A stretch of DNA of 64,000 bases. Origin: Clostridiales bacterium. GTDB taxonomy: Bacteria; Bacillota; Clostridia; Oscillospirales; Acutalibacteraceae. The translations under genes were made by a program, and so were the position numbers. Positions within the stretch are counted from its first letter, which is position 1, and every line of letters starts with the position of its first letter. Under the pieces are notes generated by a model. That model searched no databases and had not been told where the DNA came from. It saw only the letters and a list, made by a program, of their open reading frames with translations. This document shows, in pieces, positions 10,475 through 21,565 of the stretch. The stretch is taken from the NCBI GenBank assembly GCA_022801595.1, contig JAAWSO010000006.1:21091-85090 (forward strand), given 5' to 3'.

Positions 10475-11476
10475 TTATTTTTGGTTTACATTAAAATTTT
10501 TGTTTTCTTCTCCTTTCGATAAAAATTGCTCCCATTCTTTCAAAAACCAAACATTACCCGATTCAAACTCTTTTCCGTTGAGATATTCTAGAGCCCCAGC
10601 AGGAGAGGTAAAGCAAAATTTTAGTTTGTAGGAGTATAAGGCTTGGTATTTCCAGCCGGTTTGCTTGTTTAGGGCATTGGTGCCATATTTGCCGTCCCCA
10701 GCCAGTGGATGCCCAATGGAAGCCAGATGGGCGCGGATCTGGTGGGTACGTCCCGTCAGCAAATCTACTTCCAACAGGCTGTAATCGCCCTGTTCCTTTA
10801 AAACACGGTAGCGGGTACGGATGGTTTTGGTCTGGTCAGTTGGTTTATGAGAAATATACACCCGGTTTTGGGATTCCTTTTTTTCTAAATAGGCCGTGAG
10901 GGTATCCTCTTTCTTTTTGAGCCGCCCATGAACCACGCAGAGGTATTTTTTTTCCAGCTCTCGATGTTTCATTTTATCGTTGAGAATACGGAGCGTTTCC
11001 GCATTTTTCGCAGCAATCACAATGCCTCCGGTATTCCGGTCAATCCGGTTGACCAGAGCGGGAGCAAACGAATTTTCCTCGTCTGGCCGATATTCCTTTT
11101 TCTCATACAGATAGTGCTGAATGCGAGCGATGAGGGAATCAAAATGGTAATGCTCGTCTGGGTGAACCAAAAGGCCAGGTTTTTTGTCCAGAAGCAGAAG
11201 GTTTTCATCTTCATATAAAATATTGAGCTGATTCGGCGCTTTAAGAAAGTCGTAGTCTTTCGCTTCTTTTTGGAAAAACTCGTCTTTCAGGTACATGGTA
11301 AGGGTATCGCCTTTGCATAAACGAGTTGAGATTTCACAGCGTTTTCCATTGCATTTAATGTCCTTTTTTCGAATGCTTTTATAAAGCATAGACTGGGGCA
11401 GATTTGGGTAGGTTTTGGTTAAGAATTTATCCAAACGCTGCCCAGCGTCGTTTTCACCGATTACAATTGATTTCAA
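10475..11476 (-). CDS. RluA-family pseudouridine synthase with S4 domain; probable TTG start
   Basis: S4-like N-terminus (GQRLDKFL), NRIDRNTGGIVIAAKN, LLTGRTHQIRAHLASIGHPLAGDGKYG. Confidence 0.88.
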   Translation of the reverse strand: MKSIVIGENDAGQRLDKFLTKTYPNLPQSMLYKSIRKKDIKCNGKRCEISTRLCKGDTLTMYLKDEFFQKEAKDYDFLKAPNQLNILYEDENLLLLDKKPGLLVHPDEHYHFDSLIARIQHYLYEKKEYRPDEENSFAPALVNRIDRNTGGIVIAAKNAETLRILNDKMKHRELEKKYLCVVHGRLKKKEDTLTAYLEKKESQNRVYISHKPTDQTKTIRTRYRVLKEQGDYSLLEVDLLTGRTHQIRAHLASIGHPLAGDGKYGTNALNKQTGWKYQALYSYKLKFCFTSPAGALEYLNGKEFESGNVWFLKEWEQFLSKGEENKNFNVNQK

Positions 11477-11609
11477 TATGATCACCCATTTGTGATTATA
11501 GCGGGAATATTTACAACTTTCAATAGAATAATGGGTTTCTCTACTTTTCAAAAAAAATATTTTGTTATATAATAGAAAATATTATTAAGATTTTAAAGGA
11601 GAATGCATC

Positions 11610-12188
11610 ATGCTGACACAAGAAAGGGCCATGGAGATCTTAAAAGAAGCTGGGGTTTTGCTTGAGGGCCATTTCCGTTTGACTTCCGGCAAACACAGCA
11701 ACAAGTACCTGCAATGTGCAAAAATTTTCCGCAATACGAAATACAGTGAGGAACTTTGCGCGGCTTTGGCGGAGGAATTCAAAGACAAGGGCGTCGAGGT
11801 CGTCATTGGCCCTGCTTTGGGGGCGGTACAGATGACCTATGAGGTTAGCCGCTGGCTGAAGTGCGAAAACTTTTTTGCTGAGCGTGATGATGGCAAAATG
11901 ACCCTGCGCCGTGGTTTTGCGTTCCGGCCAGGGCAAAAGGTTCTGGTAGTGGAGGATGTGGTCACCACTGGCGGTTCCGTCCGAGAAGTGATGGAGATTG
12001 TGCAGGAGCAAGGCGGCGATATTGTTGGCGTTGGTGCGATTGTGGATCGTACTGCGGGCAAGGTGGATTTTGGCGTACCTTTTAAGTCGGTCATTGCTGT
12101 GGAAGTGGACTCTTGGGAGCCAGACGAGTGTCCGCTCTGCAAAGCCGGCGCTCCGGCCCCCGTGAAACCAGGCAGCCGAAAGGCATAA
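11610..12188 (+). CDS. pyrE: Orotate phosphoribosyltransferase
   Basis: VLLEGHFRLTSGKHSNKYLQCA and VLVVEDVVTTGGSVREV PRPP motif. Confidence 0.94.
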   Translation: MLTQERAMEILKEAGVLLEGHFRLTSGKHSNKYLQCAKIFRNTKYSEELCAALAEEFKDKGVEVVIGPALGAVQMTYEVSRWLKCENFFAERDDGKMTLRRGFAFRPGQKVLVVEDVVTTGGSVREVMEIVQEQGGDIVGVGAIVDRTAGKVDFGVPFKSVIAVEVDSWEPDECPLCKAGAPAPVKPGSRKA

Positions 12189-12229
12189 CAGAAGCTTGTC
12201 GCAACCTGGCGGAGAAAGGGGGCAAGGAC

Positions 12230-12964
12230 ATGCCTAACACGGCAAAACCCACAAAAGAAACCGCGAAAAAAGAACGGTCGGTTCATGAGGGGCATCGCAA
12301 CCGGATCAAAAAGCGTTTTTTAGAAAAAGGGTTGGATTCCTTTGAGTCTCACGAAGCGCTGGAACTGCTGTTGTATTATGGAATTCCCCAAGGCGATACC
12401 AATCCAACGGCTCACCGTTTGCTAGATGCTTTTGGCTCCTTCGCAAAAGTATTGGACGCTCCTGTTGAGGAATTGGAAAAGATCAAGGGAATTGGACCTT
12501 CCAGCGCCATTTTGCTGAAATTGATTCCACAGCTTGCCCGGCTATATATGGAGGATTTACATACTTCCCAAGATCGGTTATATGACACCCACTCCATCGG
12601 CATGTATTTAATGCCAAAGTTTATTGGGCGGAAAAATGAAGTGGTGATTTTGCTTCTGTTGGATAGTAAAGGGCGTGTCCTTTATTGCGATGTGATGAAT
12701 GAAGGTTCCATCCGGGAGGTCCCCATTTACATTCGGTCGATTGTCCAGAAAGCGGTGCAGTACAATGCGGCAACTGCTATTTTAGCTCACAACCACCCCA
12801 GTGGAGAAACCATGCCTTCAAACGGAGATTTGCAGGCGACTCGGGATATTTATTCCGCTTTGGAAACGGTAGAAGTGGAGCTGGAGGATCATTTCATCGT
12901 AGTCGAGGGAGATTATTTCTCGATGAAAGACACCGGTGTGATGGATCATATAAAAAAATCTTGA
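12230..12964 (+). CDS. radC: RadC/JAB-family DNA repair-like protein
   Basis: HxH..GxxxxS..D JAMM-like motif (AHNHPSGETMPSNGDLQATRDI), HhH region GIGPSSA. Confidence 0.9.
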   Translation: MPNTAKPTKETAKKERSVHEGHRNRIKKRFLEKGLDSFESHEALELLLYYGIPQGDTNPTAHRLLDAFGSFAKVLDAPVEELEKIKGIGPSSAILLKLIPQLARLYMEDLHTSQDRLYDTHSIGMYLMPKFIGRKNEVVILLLLDSKGRVLYCDVMNEGSIREVPIYIRSIVQKAVQYNAATAILAHNHPSGETMPSNGDLQATRDIYSALETVEVELEDHFIVVEGDYFSMKDTGVMDHIKKS

Positions 12965-12993
12965 AAAACCAATACAGAGAACTCGATCTTTTT

Positions 12994-13032
12994 GACACTG
13001 TAAACAAGCAATTTGTTTGCAGTGTTTTTTAT
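12994..13032 (+). terminator. Rho-independent terminator
   Basis: ACACTGTAAACAA-gcaa-TTTGTTTGCAGTGT followed by TTTTTAT. Confidence 0.8.
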
Positions 13033-13249
13033 TTGGAAAGAAACCCATTGTAGTTTTCTTATGATCCGCTCCAAATGGGATACAATAGGAAGCAGGGAAT
13101 AGGGGAGAAAAAGCAGCGGTAAATCGCTTCTGCGAGGTATGGCGAAACAATTGACAAATCGTCGCAAAAAGAGTAAGATAAAAATAAACATTTGTTCCGG
13201 GGGATTTCTGACCTCGGATAATATGGCATGGCAAGGAGAAGAGGATTGG

Positions 13250-15223
13250 ATGGAAGAACAGGGATTTAAACTAATATCTCCCTTTCAGCCGACCGGCGAT
13301 CAGCCAAAAGCAATTGATCAGTTGGTGGAAGGGCTCAACCGGGGAGATAAGGAACAGACGCTGATGGGGGTGACTGGTTCCGGAAAAACCTTTACGATGG
13401 CGAATATTATTGCCCGGGTAAACCGTCCCACCCTGGTGTTGGCTCATAATAAAACATTAGCTGCACAGCTTTGTTCGGAATTTCGGGAGTTTTTCCCGGA
13501 AAACGCGGTCGAGTATTTTGTCTCCTACTACGACTACTACCAGCCGGAAGCGTACATTGCTACCACAGATACCTACATCGAAAAAGATTCCGCCATCAAT
13601 GACGAGATTGACAAGCTGCGCCACTCAGCCACGTCGGCTTTATCGGAGCGGCGGGATGTGATTATTGTGGCCAGCGTGTCCTGTATTTACAGCTTGGGCG
13701 ACCCGATTGATTACCGCACGATGGTGATTTCGTTGCGTCCTGGCATGAAAAAGAGCCGGGATGATTTGTTGCGCAAGCTAGTGGAAATCCAGTATGAACG
13801 TAACGACGTGAATTTTATCCGAAATAAATTTCGTGTGCGTGGCGATGTGGTGGAGATTTTTCCTGCGCAGTCGGATGAAAATATTATTCGGGTGGAGTTT
13901 TTTGGCGATGAAATTGACCGGATCACGGAAATTCAGGCGTTGACCGGAGAGTTTAAAGCCAACCTTAAGCATGTAGCGATTTATCCTGCCTCTCACTACA
14001 TTGTGCCGAAGGAAAAAATGCAGCGCGCCATTTGCAACATCGAGGAGGAGCTGGCGCAACAAGTACGTTATTTCAAAGAAAATGAAAAGTTAATTGAGGC
14101 GCAGCGAATTGAGCAGCGTACCAATTATGATGTGGAAATGCTTCAGGAAATTGGTTTTTGCAAAGGGATTGAAAATTACTCTCGGGTATTGTCAGGACGG
14201 GCGCCAGGGTCGGTTCCATGTACCTTGCTGGACTATTTCCCCGATGATTTTTTGTTGTTTGTCGATGAGTCCCATGTGATGCTGCCGCAAGTGCGAGCTA
14301 TGTATGCCGGGGATCGTGCCCGCAAAATGTCTTTAGTGGAGTATGGATTCCGGCTTCCTTCTTCTTACGATAACCGTCCGCTGAATTTTGATGAATTTTA
14401 CGACCATGTGAATCAGGCGATTTTCGTCAGCGCCACGCCGGGAGATTTTGAAAAGGAAAAATCGGAACAGGTGGTGGAGCAGGTGATCCGCCCGACCGGT
14501 TTGCTGGACCCAGAAATTACCGTGAAGCCTACCGACGGGCAAATCGACGATCTGATTTCCGAAATTAATGTGCGCACAGCCAAAGGCCAGCGGGCTTTGG
14601 TCACGACCTTGACCAAGAAAATGGCGGAAGATTTGACCGGTTATTTGGAAGGGGTCGGTATCCGGGTGCGGTATATGCACCATGACATTGATACGGTGGA
14701 ACGAATGGAGATCATCCGTGATTTACGCCTGGGTGAATTTGATGTATTGGTGGGAATTAACCTGCTGCGGGAAGGCTTGGACATTCCAGAAGTGTCCTTG
14801 GTGGCCATTCTCGACGCGGACAAGGAAGGGTTTCTAAGATCGGAGCGCTCCATGATTCAGATTATTGGCCGGGCCGCGCGAAATGCTGAGGGCACGGTGA
14901 TTATGTATGCAGATCGGGTAACACCGTCCATGGAATATGCCATCAGGGAAACGGAACGCCGGCGGAATATCCAAACAAAATACAACGAAGAACATGGGAT
15001 TGTACCAAAAACCATTACCAAAAAAGTTTCGGAAATTTTGGAGATTTCCACCCACAAAGAGGACAGCAAAGATAAGAAGCCGAAAAAGCGCTTGACCGGG
15101 GCGCAGCGGCAGCAGATGATCGAACAGCTGACGAAAGAAATGAAGGCGGCGGCCAAGCTGCTGGAATTCGAGCATGCCGCTCATTTGCGGGATAAGATCA
15201 AACAATTGCAGGGTGAAAAATAA
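13250..15223 (+). CDS. uvrB: Excinuclease ABC subunit B
   Basis: [54 protein letters not shown] domain at C-terminus. Confidence 0.97.
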   Translation: MEEQGFKLISPFQPTGDQPKAIDQLVEGLNRGDKEQTLMGVTGSGKTFTMANIIARVNRPTLVLAHNKTLAAQLCSEFREFFPENAVEYFVSYYDYYQPEAYIATTDTYIEKDSAINDEIDKLRHSATSALSERRDVIIVASVSCIYSLGDPIDYRTMVISLRPGMKKSRDDLLRKLVEIQYERNDVNFIRNKFRVRGDVVEIFPAQSDENIIRVEFFGDEIDRITEIQALTGEFKANLKHVAIYPASHYIVPKEKMQRAICNIEEELAQQVRYFKENEKLIEAQRIEQRTNYDVEMLQEIGFCKGIENYSRVLSGRAPGSVPCTLLDYFPDDFLLFVDESHVMLPQVRAMYAGDRARKMSLVEYGFRLPSSYDNRPLNFDEFYDHVNQAIFVSATPGDFEKEKSEQVVEQVIRPTGLLDPEITVKPTDGQIDDLISEINVRTAKGQRALVTTLTKKMAEDLTGYLEGVGIRVRYMHHDIDTVERMEIIRDLRLGEFDVLVGINLLREGLDIPEVSLVAILDADKEGFLRSERSMIQIIGRAARNAEGTVIMYADRVTPSMEYAIRETERRRNIQTKYNEEHGIVPKTITKKVSEILEISTHKEDSKDKKPKKRLTGAQRQQMIEQLTKEMKAAAKLLEFEHAAHLRDKIKQLQGEK

Positions 15224-15238
15224 CAAGGAGAAGTGACC

Positions 15239-18061
15239 ATGCCATTCAAAGATATTGTGGTGAAAGGTGCCCGGGAGCACAATCTGAAAAATATCGACAT
15301 TACCATTCCCCGTGATCAACTGGTGGTCATTACCGGCTTGTCGGGGTCAGGAAAGTCTTCGCTGGCTTTCGATACGATTTATGCGGAGGGGCAGCGCCGT
15401 TATGTGGAATCGCTGTCTTCCTATGCCCGGATGTTTTTGGGACAAATGGAGAAGCCGGACGTGGATTACATTGACGGGCTGTCTCCGGCCATTTCCATTG
15501 ACCAAAAAACCACCTCGAAAAATCCCCGCTCTACGGTGGGCACAGTAACGGAAATTTATGACTATCTCCGTTTGCTGTATGCCCGGATTGGAATTCCTCA
15601 CTGTCCAGTATGCGGCCGGGAGATCCAGCAACAAACGGTGGATCAGATCGTGGACCAAATTCTTGCTTTGGAGGAAGGAACCAAAATTCAGGTGTTGGCC
15701 CCGGTGGTGCGAGGGAAAAAGGGCCAGCATGTCAAGGAGTTTGAAGCGGCGCGCAAAAGTGGGTTTGTTCGGGTGCGGGTGGATGGAATCCTCTATGATC
15801 TGTCGGAAACGATTTCCCTGGAGAAGAATAAAAAGCATACCATTGAGATCGTCGTGGACCGCTTGGTGATCCGAGATGACATTGCTTCGCGACTGTCCGA
15901 TTCTTTGGAAACCGCCTCTGGGCTTTCCGGTGGTCTGGTGGTGATCAATGTGGTGGATGGGGAGGATATTACTTTTTCCCAAAATTATGCTTGTCCAGAA
16001 CATGGAGTGAGCATTGAGGAACTGACTCCCCGGATGTTTTCCTTTAACAATCCGTTTGGCGCTTGCCCCAAATGTACCGGCTTGGGGGTTTCTATGAAAA
16101 TTGACCCAGATCTCATCTTGCCTGACAAACGGCTTTCCATCAATAAGGGCGGACTGAAAGCCAGTGGATGGGCGATGGAGGGAAGTACGATTGCGGCTAT
16201 GTACATGAAAGGATTGGCCAACCACTATCATTTTTCTCTGGATACCCCGATCGGCGATCTGCCGGAGGAAATCATTGATATTTTGCTCTATGGAACCAAG
16301 GGGGAAAAAATCGCCTTGGAGCGCACCAATGAATATGGTTCTGGGAAATACCAGCAGGCCTTTGAGGGGATTATCCATAATCTGGAGCGCCGTTTTCGGG
16401 AAACCCAGAGCAGTTGGATCAAAGAGGAGATTGAGTCCTATATGACAGCCATTCCCTGCGATGCCTGTCACGGAGACCGTCTGTCTCCAGAGAGCTTGGC
16501 CGTCACGGTCGGCGGAATCAATATCAGCGCTTTCTGTGATAAATCCATTACAGAGGCGTTGGATTTTATCAATCAGCTTTCCCTGAACCAACGGGACCAA
16601 ATGATTGCGGAAGCGATTTTGAAGGAAATCCGGGAACGGCTGGGCTTTTTGCAAAGCGTGGGATTGGAATACTTGACTTTGTCCCGTTCTTCCGGCACGT
16701 TATCCGGCGGAGAGAGCCAGCGGATCCGGTTAGCGACCCAGATCGGCTCCTCCTTGATGGGGGTGCTGTACATTTTAGATGAACCAAGCATCGGACTTCA
16801 TCAACGGGATAACGATAAGCTACTGGATACGCTGCGCCGGCTGCGGGATTTGGGCAATACAGTGATTGTAGTGGAGCACGATGAGGACACCATGCTGGCT
16901 GCGGATCATATTGTGGACATTGGCCCCGGCGCCGGCGTACATGGCGGTCATGTGGTATTCAACGGCAAAGTAGAAGATATTCTCCGTTGTGAGCAATCGG
17001 TCACCGGACAGTATTTAAGTGGGAAAAAGAAGGTGGAAATTCCAGCGTCCCGCCGGTCAGGGAACGGAAAATGCCTAGAAATTGTAGGAGCGCATAAGAA
17101 TAATTTGAAAAATGTCCAGGTGAACATTCCATTGGGAAATTTGGTTTGCGTGACTGGAATTTCTGGATCGGGAAAGTCCTCGCTGATCAATGAGATTTTG
17201 TATAAACACTTGGCCTCGGAGTTGAATGGAGCACGGGCTAAGGCCCGAGATTTCCAGGAAATCCGCGGTGTGGACGCTTTGGATAAAGTCATTCAAATCA
17301 ATCAGTCCCCCATTGGGCGTACCCCTCGCTCCAACCCGGCTACCTATACTGGGTTGTTTACCGATATCCGGGATTTGTTCGCTTCTACCCAAGAGGCTAA
17401 AATCCGTGGTTTTTCCGCAGGCCGTTTTTCTTTTAATGTAAAAGGGGGACGGTGCGAGGCTTGTCAGGGCGATGGTATTTTAAAAATTGAAATGCATTTT
17501 TTGCCGGATGTCTACGTTCCCTGCGATGTATGCAAAGGAAAGCGGTACAATCGGGAAACGCTGGAAGTGAAGTATCGGGGGAAAAGTATTCACGATGTTT
17601 TGGAAATGACGGTAGAAGAAGGATTGGAGTTCTTCACCAATATTCCTAAAATTGCCCGTAAGCTGCAAACATTGCAGGATGTGGGACTTAACTATATTAA
17701 GCTGGGGCAGTCGTCCACCACGCTGTCCGGCGGAGAAGCCCAGCGGGTCAAGCTGGCTACCGAGCTTTGTAAGCGGGCGACTGGCCGAACCATCTACATC
17801 TTGGATGAACCAACCACAGGCCTACACATTGCCGATGTCCATAAGTTGGTTGAAGTGCTTCAGGCATTGGTGGATACCGGTAACACGGTACTGGTGATTG
17901 AGCACAATCTGGACTTGATTAAAACAGCGGATCATATCATTGACTTGGGACCGGAAGGCGGAAACCGGGGCGGCTATGTAGTGGCCCAAGGAACGCCAGA
18001 GGAAGTCGCCCAGGTAGAAGGCTCCTATACTGGACAATATTTGAAAAAGTATTTGGAGTAA
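15239..18061 (+). CDS. uvrA: Excinuclease ABC subunit A
   Basis: Two ABC cassettes, zinc fingers CPVCGREI and [45 protein letters not shown]. Confidence 0.97.
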   Translation: MPFKDIVVKGAREHNLKNIDITIPRDQLVVITGLSGSGKSSLAFDTIYAEGQRRYVESLSSYARMFLGQMEKPDVDYIDGLSPAISIDQKTTSKNPRSTVGTVTEIYDYLRLLYARIGIPHCPVCGREIQQQTVDQIVDQILALEEGTKIQVLAPVVRGKKGQHVKEFEAARKSGFVRVRVDGILYDLSETISLEKNKKHTIEIVVDRLVIRDDIASRLSDSLETASGLSGGLVVINVVDGEDITFSQNYACPEHGVSIEELTPRMFSFNNPFGACPKCTGLGVSMKIDPDLILPDKRLSINKGGLKASGWAMEGSTIAAMYMKGLANHYHFSLDTPIGDLPEEIIDILLYGTKGEKIALERTNEYGSGKYQQAFEGIIHNLERRFRETQSSWIKEEIESYMTAIPCDACHGDRLSPESLAVTVGGINISAFCDKSITEALDFINQLSLNQRDQMIAEAILKEIRERLGFLQSVGLEYLTLSRSSGTLSGGESQRIRLATQIGSSLMGVLYILDEPSIGLHQRDNDKLLDTLRRLRDLGNTVIVVEHDEDTMLAADHIVDIGPGAGVHGGHVVFNGKVEDILRCEQSVTGQYLSGKKKVEIPASRRSGNGKCLEIVGAHKNNLKNVQVNIPLGNLVCVTGISGSGKSSLINEILYKHLASELNGARAKARDFQEIRGVDALDKVIQINQSPIGRTPRSNPATYTGLFTDIRDLFASTQEAKIRGFSAGRFSFNVKGGRCEACQGDGILKIEMHFLPDVYVPCDVCKGKRYNRETLEVKYRGKSIHDVLEMTVEEGLEFFTNIPKIARKLQTLQDVGLNYIKLGQSSTTLSGGEAQRVKLATELCKRATGRTIYILDEPTTGLHIADVHKLVEVLQALVDTGNTVLVIEHNLDLIKTADHIIDLGPEGGNRGGYVVAQGTPEEVAQVEGSYTGQYLKKYLE

Positions 18062-18253
18062 AATGATGCATAATATATGGGAGAAAAGATGCACCATTCT
18101 ATTTAGGCTGGAAAATTTTGATGGATTCTCTAAAAAAATGAAAAATTTTATACTATTTTACCGGAGAATCCTGGAAAATTTACAGTCTGTTAATTAAATC
18201 AACCGGCAAAGTATAGTAGAATGGTGTCATATAAATTTAAGGATGGTTTTGTA

Positions 18254-19147
18254 TTGTTTGGTTATATTCGGCCTCACGTATCCGAGCTTTTGGTTCGCGA
18301 GTATGAACAATACAAAGGGGTTTATTGTTCCCTTTGTAAAGAGCTGGGAAAAAGCTATGGGATTTTAACCCGGTTTACGTTGAGCTATGACTCTACGTTT
18401 TTGTCCTTATTTATTCTGGGGCAGACGGAGGAATGCGTGTCGTTCCAAAAAGGACGGTGTGTGTTTAACCCCCTGAAGCGGTGCGCCTATTGTGGCCAGC
18501 GGCATCCCGGGCTAAAATTTTCCTCTGCGCTTTCGGTTCTTATGACCTATTATAAAATCCGGGATGATATGGAAGATTCTGGATTTCTTGGCAGGATGCG
18601 CGCTTATTTGCTTTTGCCCTTGGTTTCTCGTCCCCGCAAAAAGGCCGCTCGGGATTTTCCGAAGTTGGAACAAATTTTGCAGGAAACCATTGGGGGCCAA
18701 AAGGAGCAGGAGCAGCAAGAGTCGCCCTCTCTGGATGCTTGTGCAGAACCGACAGCTCAACTACTGTCCCGTACTTTTGGGTTGTTGGCAGGCGAAGAAG
18801 CGTCTACCCGCCGAGTTTTGGAAACCTTTGGGTATTTTCTGGGACGTTGGGTCTATTTGATGGATGCCGCCGATGATATGGAAAAGGATTTGCAGAGACA
18901 AGAATTTAATCCGTTTCTAACCAAACTGCGGCTAACGAAGGCTTCCACCCCGGAACAGTGGGAGGAAGCCAAAACGTATTGCAATGAAGTACTAAACCTG
19001 ACTTTATCCCAGGTCATTGGGGCGATTCATTTGGTGGATTTTTCCCATTTTGGCCCGATTATTCTCAATATTATTTTGCAAGGATTGCCTGAAATGCAAA
19101 AGAAATTGTTGTTCGAAAAGGAGAAGAGCAATGTCCGATCCGTATAA
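18254..19147 (+). CDS. DUF5685-family conserved protein; probable TTG start at 18254 (ORF track begins at 18221)
   Basis: FGYIRPHVSELLVREYEQYKGVYCSLCKELGKSYG N-terminus typical of this family; SD-like AAGGATGG upstream of TTG. Confidence 0.75.
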   Translation: MFGYIRPHVSELLVREYEQYKGVYCSLCKELGKSYGILTRFTLSYDSTFLSLFILGQTEECVSFQKGRCVFNPLKRCAYCGQRHPGLKFSSALSVLMTYYKIRDDMEDSGFLGRMRAYLLLPLVSRPRKKAARDFPKLEQILQETIGGQKEQEQQESPSLDACAEPTAQLLSRTFGLLAGEEASTRRVLETFGYFLGRWVYLMDAADDMEKDLQRQEFNPFLTKLRLTKASTPEQWEEAKTYCNEVLNLTLSQVIGAIHLVDFSHFGPIILNIILQGLPEMQKKLLFEKEKSNVRSV

Positions 19148-19757
19148 GGTACTTGAAATCTCACCGAATGCAACCGATGATCAGGTGAAAGAAGCGTATC
19201 GCAAAATGGCTAAAAAGTATCACCCGGATAATTATGCTGGGAGCCCGATTGCCGACTTAGCCAATGAAAAAATGAAAGAGGTCAACGAAGCGTACGACCA
19301 GATTATGAATGACCGGAAACGGGGCGGAAGCTCAAGTGGCAGTTATTCAGCAGGAAGCTGGGGCGGTGGTGGAAGCGCAGCCGGGTCCAGCTTCCAGGAT
19401 GTACGCAACTTGATTATGAGCGGACGGATTGCCGATGCGGAGCAGATTCTTAACGGGGTTCCTACGGAAGGCCGTAATGCCGAGTGGTATTTTCTCAAGG
19501 GCACTGTGTTGTACCGCCGGGGATGGCTGGAGGAAGCGTTCAACCATTTCTCCCGTGCGGTTCAGATGGATCCATCCAACCAAGAGTATCAAGCTGCAAT
19601 GAACCAAATCAACGCCCAACGCCGTGGCGCGTATGGCGGATACAATCCGAATATGCCGCGTGCCGGCGGCTGCAGCGGCTGTGACGTTTGCTCCGGTCTG
19701 CTGTGTGCTGACTGTTGCTGCGAATGTATGGGCGGCGACTGTATCCGGGGCTGCTGA
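19131..19757 (+). CDS. J-domain protein with TPR-like segment and Cys-rich C-terminal tail
   Basis: MSDPYKVLEISPNATDDQVKEAYRKMAKKYHPDNY (HPD motif); tail GGCSGCDVCSGLLCADCCCECMGGDCIRGC. Confidence 0.88.
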   Translation: MSDPYKVLEISPNATDDQVKEAYRKMAKKYHPDNYAGSPIADLANEKMKEVNEAYDQIMNDRKRGGSSSGSYSAGSWGGGGSAAGSSFQDVRNLIMSGRIADAEQILNGVPTEGRNAEWYFLKGTVLYRRGWLEEAFNHFSRAVQMDPSNQEYQAAMNQINAQRRGAYGGYNPNMPRAGGCSGCDVCSGLLCADCCCECMGGDCIRGC

Positions 19758-19775
19758 CGGATGGGAGGGACTGGC

Positions 19776-20306
19776 ATGAAACAAACCGTCCGCGTTGCGT
19801 TTTGTGGAATTGTGACAGCGCTCAGCGTTGTGATCATGTTGCTGTCAGCAGTGATTCCCATTGCGACTTATGCTCTTCCGGCATTGGCTGGGATGCTAGG
19901 GATTATGCTGGTTATTGAAGTGGGGATTGGCTGGGCGTTGCCCGCCTATGTGGCGACATCCTTGATTTGTATTTTCTTTGTACCGGACAAGGAAGCGGCT
20001 TTGATTTACATTTTATTCGCCGGTTATTATCCGATTGTAAAAGCGCCCATTGAGCGGTTAAAAACCCGGGTTTTAGCTTATGCCATTAAATTCGCGATTT
20101 TTAATGTTGCTGTGATCAGTTCCTTTTTCTTGGCGGTTTACGTAATGATGGTACCGATGGAAACCTTCATGATTTTTGGGGCGTATCTGCCTTGGGTTCT
20201 CTTATTGATAGGCAATGTGATTTTTATTATTTACGATTTTGCTCTTTCCGGTTTGGTGGTTACGTATTATCGAAAACTGCATCCCGTTTTTCGGAAATGG
20301 TTTTAG
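19776..20306 (+). CDS. Conserved integral membrane protein, ~5-6 TM
   Basis: Hydrophobic segments throughout; follows the DUF5685/J-domain pair. Confidence 0.7.
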   Translation: MKQTVRVAFCGIVTALSVVIMLLSAVIPIATYALPALAGMLGIMLVIEVGIGWALPAYVATSLICIFFVPDKEAALIYILFAGYYPIVKAPIERLKTRVLAYAIKFAIFNVAVISSFFLAVYVMMVPMETFMIFGAYLPWVLLLIGNVIFIIYDFALSGLVVTYYRKLHPVFRKWF

Positions 20307-20337
20307 AAATAACAGCGACAGGCCTTAGGATGGTGAA

Positions 20338-20372
20338 AACGCTGCCCTGTTTGTATTGGGCAGCGTTTTTTT
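20338..20372 (+). terminator. Rho-independent terminator
   Basis: AACGCTGCCC-tgtttgtatt-GGGCAGCGTT followed by T-run. Confidence 0.85.
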
Positions 20373-20487
20373 ATCCGCTCAAAACAGGAAAGAGGGATTG
20401 AATATGTTTGGTAGAGTTCACAAAGTTGGCTTCAAAAATATTTTGGATGCTAGGAAAAGGCGCGATTTTGCTTTTTTGCATGATCAT
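20371..20487 (-). CDS. Candidate 38-aa small protein MIMQKSKIAPFPSIQNIFEANFVNSTKHIQSLFPVLSG
   Basis: Perfect AGGAGG SD six nt before ATG on the minus strand; below the ORF-track size cutoff; competes with a + strand small ORF at 20404..20556. Confidence 0.3.
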   Translation of the reverse strand: MIMQKSKIAPFPSIQNIFEANFVNSTKHIQSLFPVLSG

Positions 20488-20695
20488 GATGAACCTCCTG
20501 CAAAAATACGCAACATTCATGAAATTTCACTTGATTTTTGCAGGATTACAAATTAAAATGAAAAGATAGAAAGTTTTTTGATTCTTTGGAGGAATGGAAA
20601 ACGGTAAAGAATATTCTTTTACAGAATGGTTTTCCGCCCGGAACCGTTTGTAAAGCGAGAGATTTGAATGCGGGTGGAGAAGGCGGCGTTTTTTT

Positions 20696-21565
20696 ATGAA
20701 TACTCTGACGACCAGAATAAAACGGAAAATGCCTGAGTTTTCCAAAGGGCAGCGGTTGATTGCAAAATATATTGATGAACACTATGATACGGTGGCGTTT
20801 ATGACGGCCTCCAAGCTTGGAGCAACAGTAGGGGTCAGTGAATCCACAGTAGTACGGTTCGCAACAGAAATCGGTTATGCCGGATATCCTGAATTGCAGC
20901 GTGCTATGCAGGAAATGATCCGCAGCAAAATGACTTCCCTGCAACGGCTGGAAATGACAGCAAAATCCTATGATCCAACAATGGTCATGGAGCCGGTTTT
21001 CAACCAGGATATTGATATTATTCGCCGCACGATGGAGGAAACTTCCCGTGTGGCCTTTAATCAGGCGACAGAAGCCATTGCGGCGGCGAAAAAGGTGTAC
21101 ATTATTGGGGCACGCAGTTCCTCCGCTTTGGCTACCTTTCTGTCGTATTATTTTAATCTGATTTTGGATAATGTTCAGTTGGTCAATGTGAGCAATGAGG
21201 CGGAAATGTTTGAGCAAATGATACGGATCGGAAAAGAGGACGCCATGATTGGCATCAGCTTTCCCCGATATTCCCGTCGGGTAGTCAAAGCGTTACAATT
21301 CGCTTCTTCCCAAGGGGCCAAAGTGGTGGCGATTACCGACAGCGAAACTTCCCCTATTGCGGAATCCGCTGATTGTCTTTTATTGGCCCGCAGTGATATG
21401 GTTTCGTTTGTGGATTCTTTGGTGGCGCCGCTCAGCTTGATTAATGCACTGATTGTGAGCACGGCCATTAAGAAGAAAAAAGAGGTGGAGGAAGTCCTGA
21501 CTAAGCTGGAACGGATTTGGGACGAATATCATGTGTATGAAAAGGTGGATGAAAAAATAAATTGA
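20696..21565 (+). CDS. MurR/RpiR-family transcriptional regulator (HTH_6 + SIS)
   Basis: N-terminal HTH (ASKLGATVGVSESTVVRFATEIGYAGYPELQ) and SIS domain (GARSSSALATFLSYYFN). Confidence 0.88.
   Translation: MNTLTTRIKRKMPEFSKGQRLIAKYIDEHYDTVAFMTASKLGATVGVSESTVVRFATEIGYAGYPELQRAMQEMIRSKMTSLQRLEMTAKSYDPTMVMEPVFNQDIDIIRRTMEETSRVAFNQATEAIAAAKKVYIIGARSSSALATFLSYYFNLILDNVQLVNVSNEAEMFEQMIRIGKEDAMIGISFPRYSRRVVKALQFASSQGAKVVAITDSETSPIAESADCLLLARSDMVSFVDSLVAPLSLINALIVSTAIKKKKEVEEVLTKLERIWDEYHVYEKVDEKIN

Noticed and set aside
15347-16654. 435-aa minus-strand ORF
   Set aside because: Fully antisense to uvrA, which is unambiguous; translated sequence has no recognisable domain.
20404-20556. 50-aa plus-strand ORF MFGRVHKVGFKNILDARKRR...
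   Set aside because: Has a moderate SD, but overlaps a minus-strand ORF with a stronger SD; neither is supported well enough to call with confidence.
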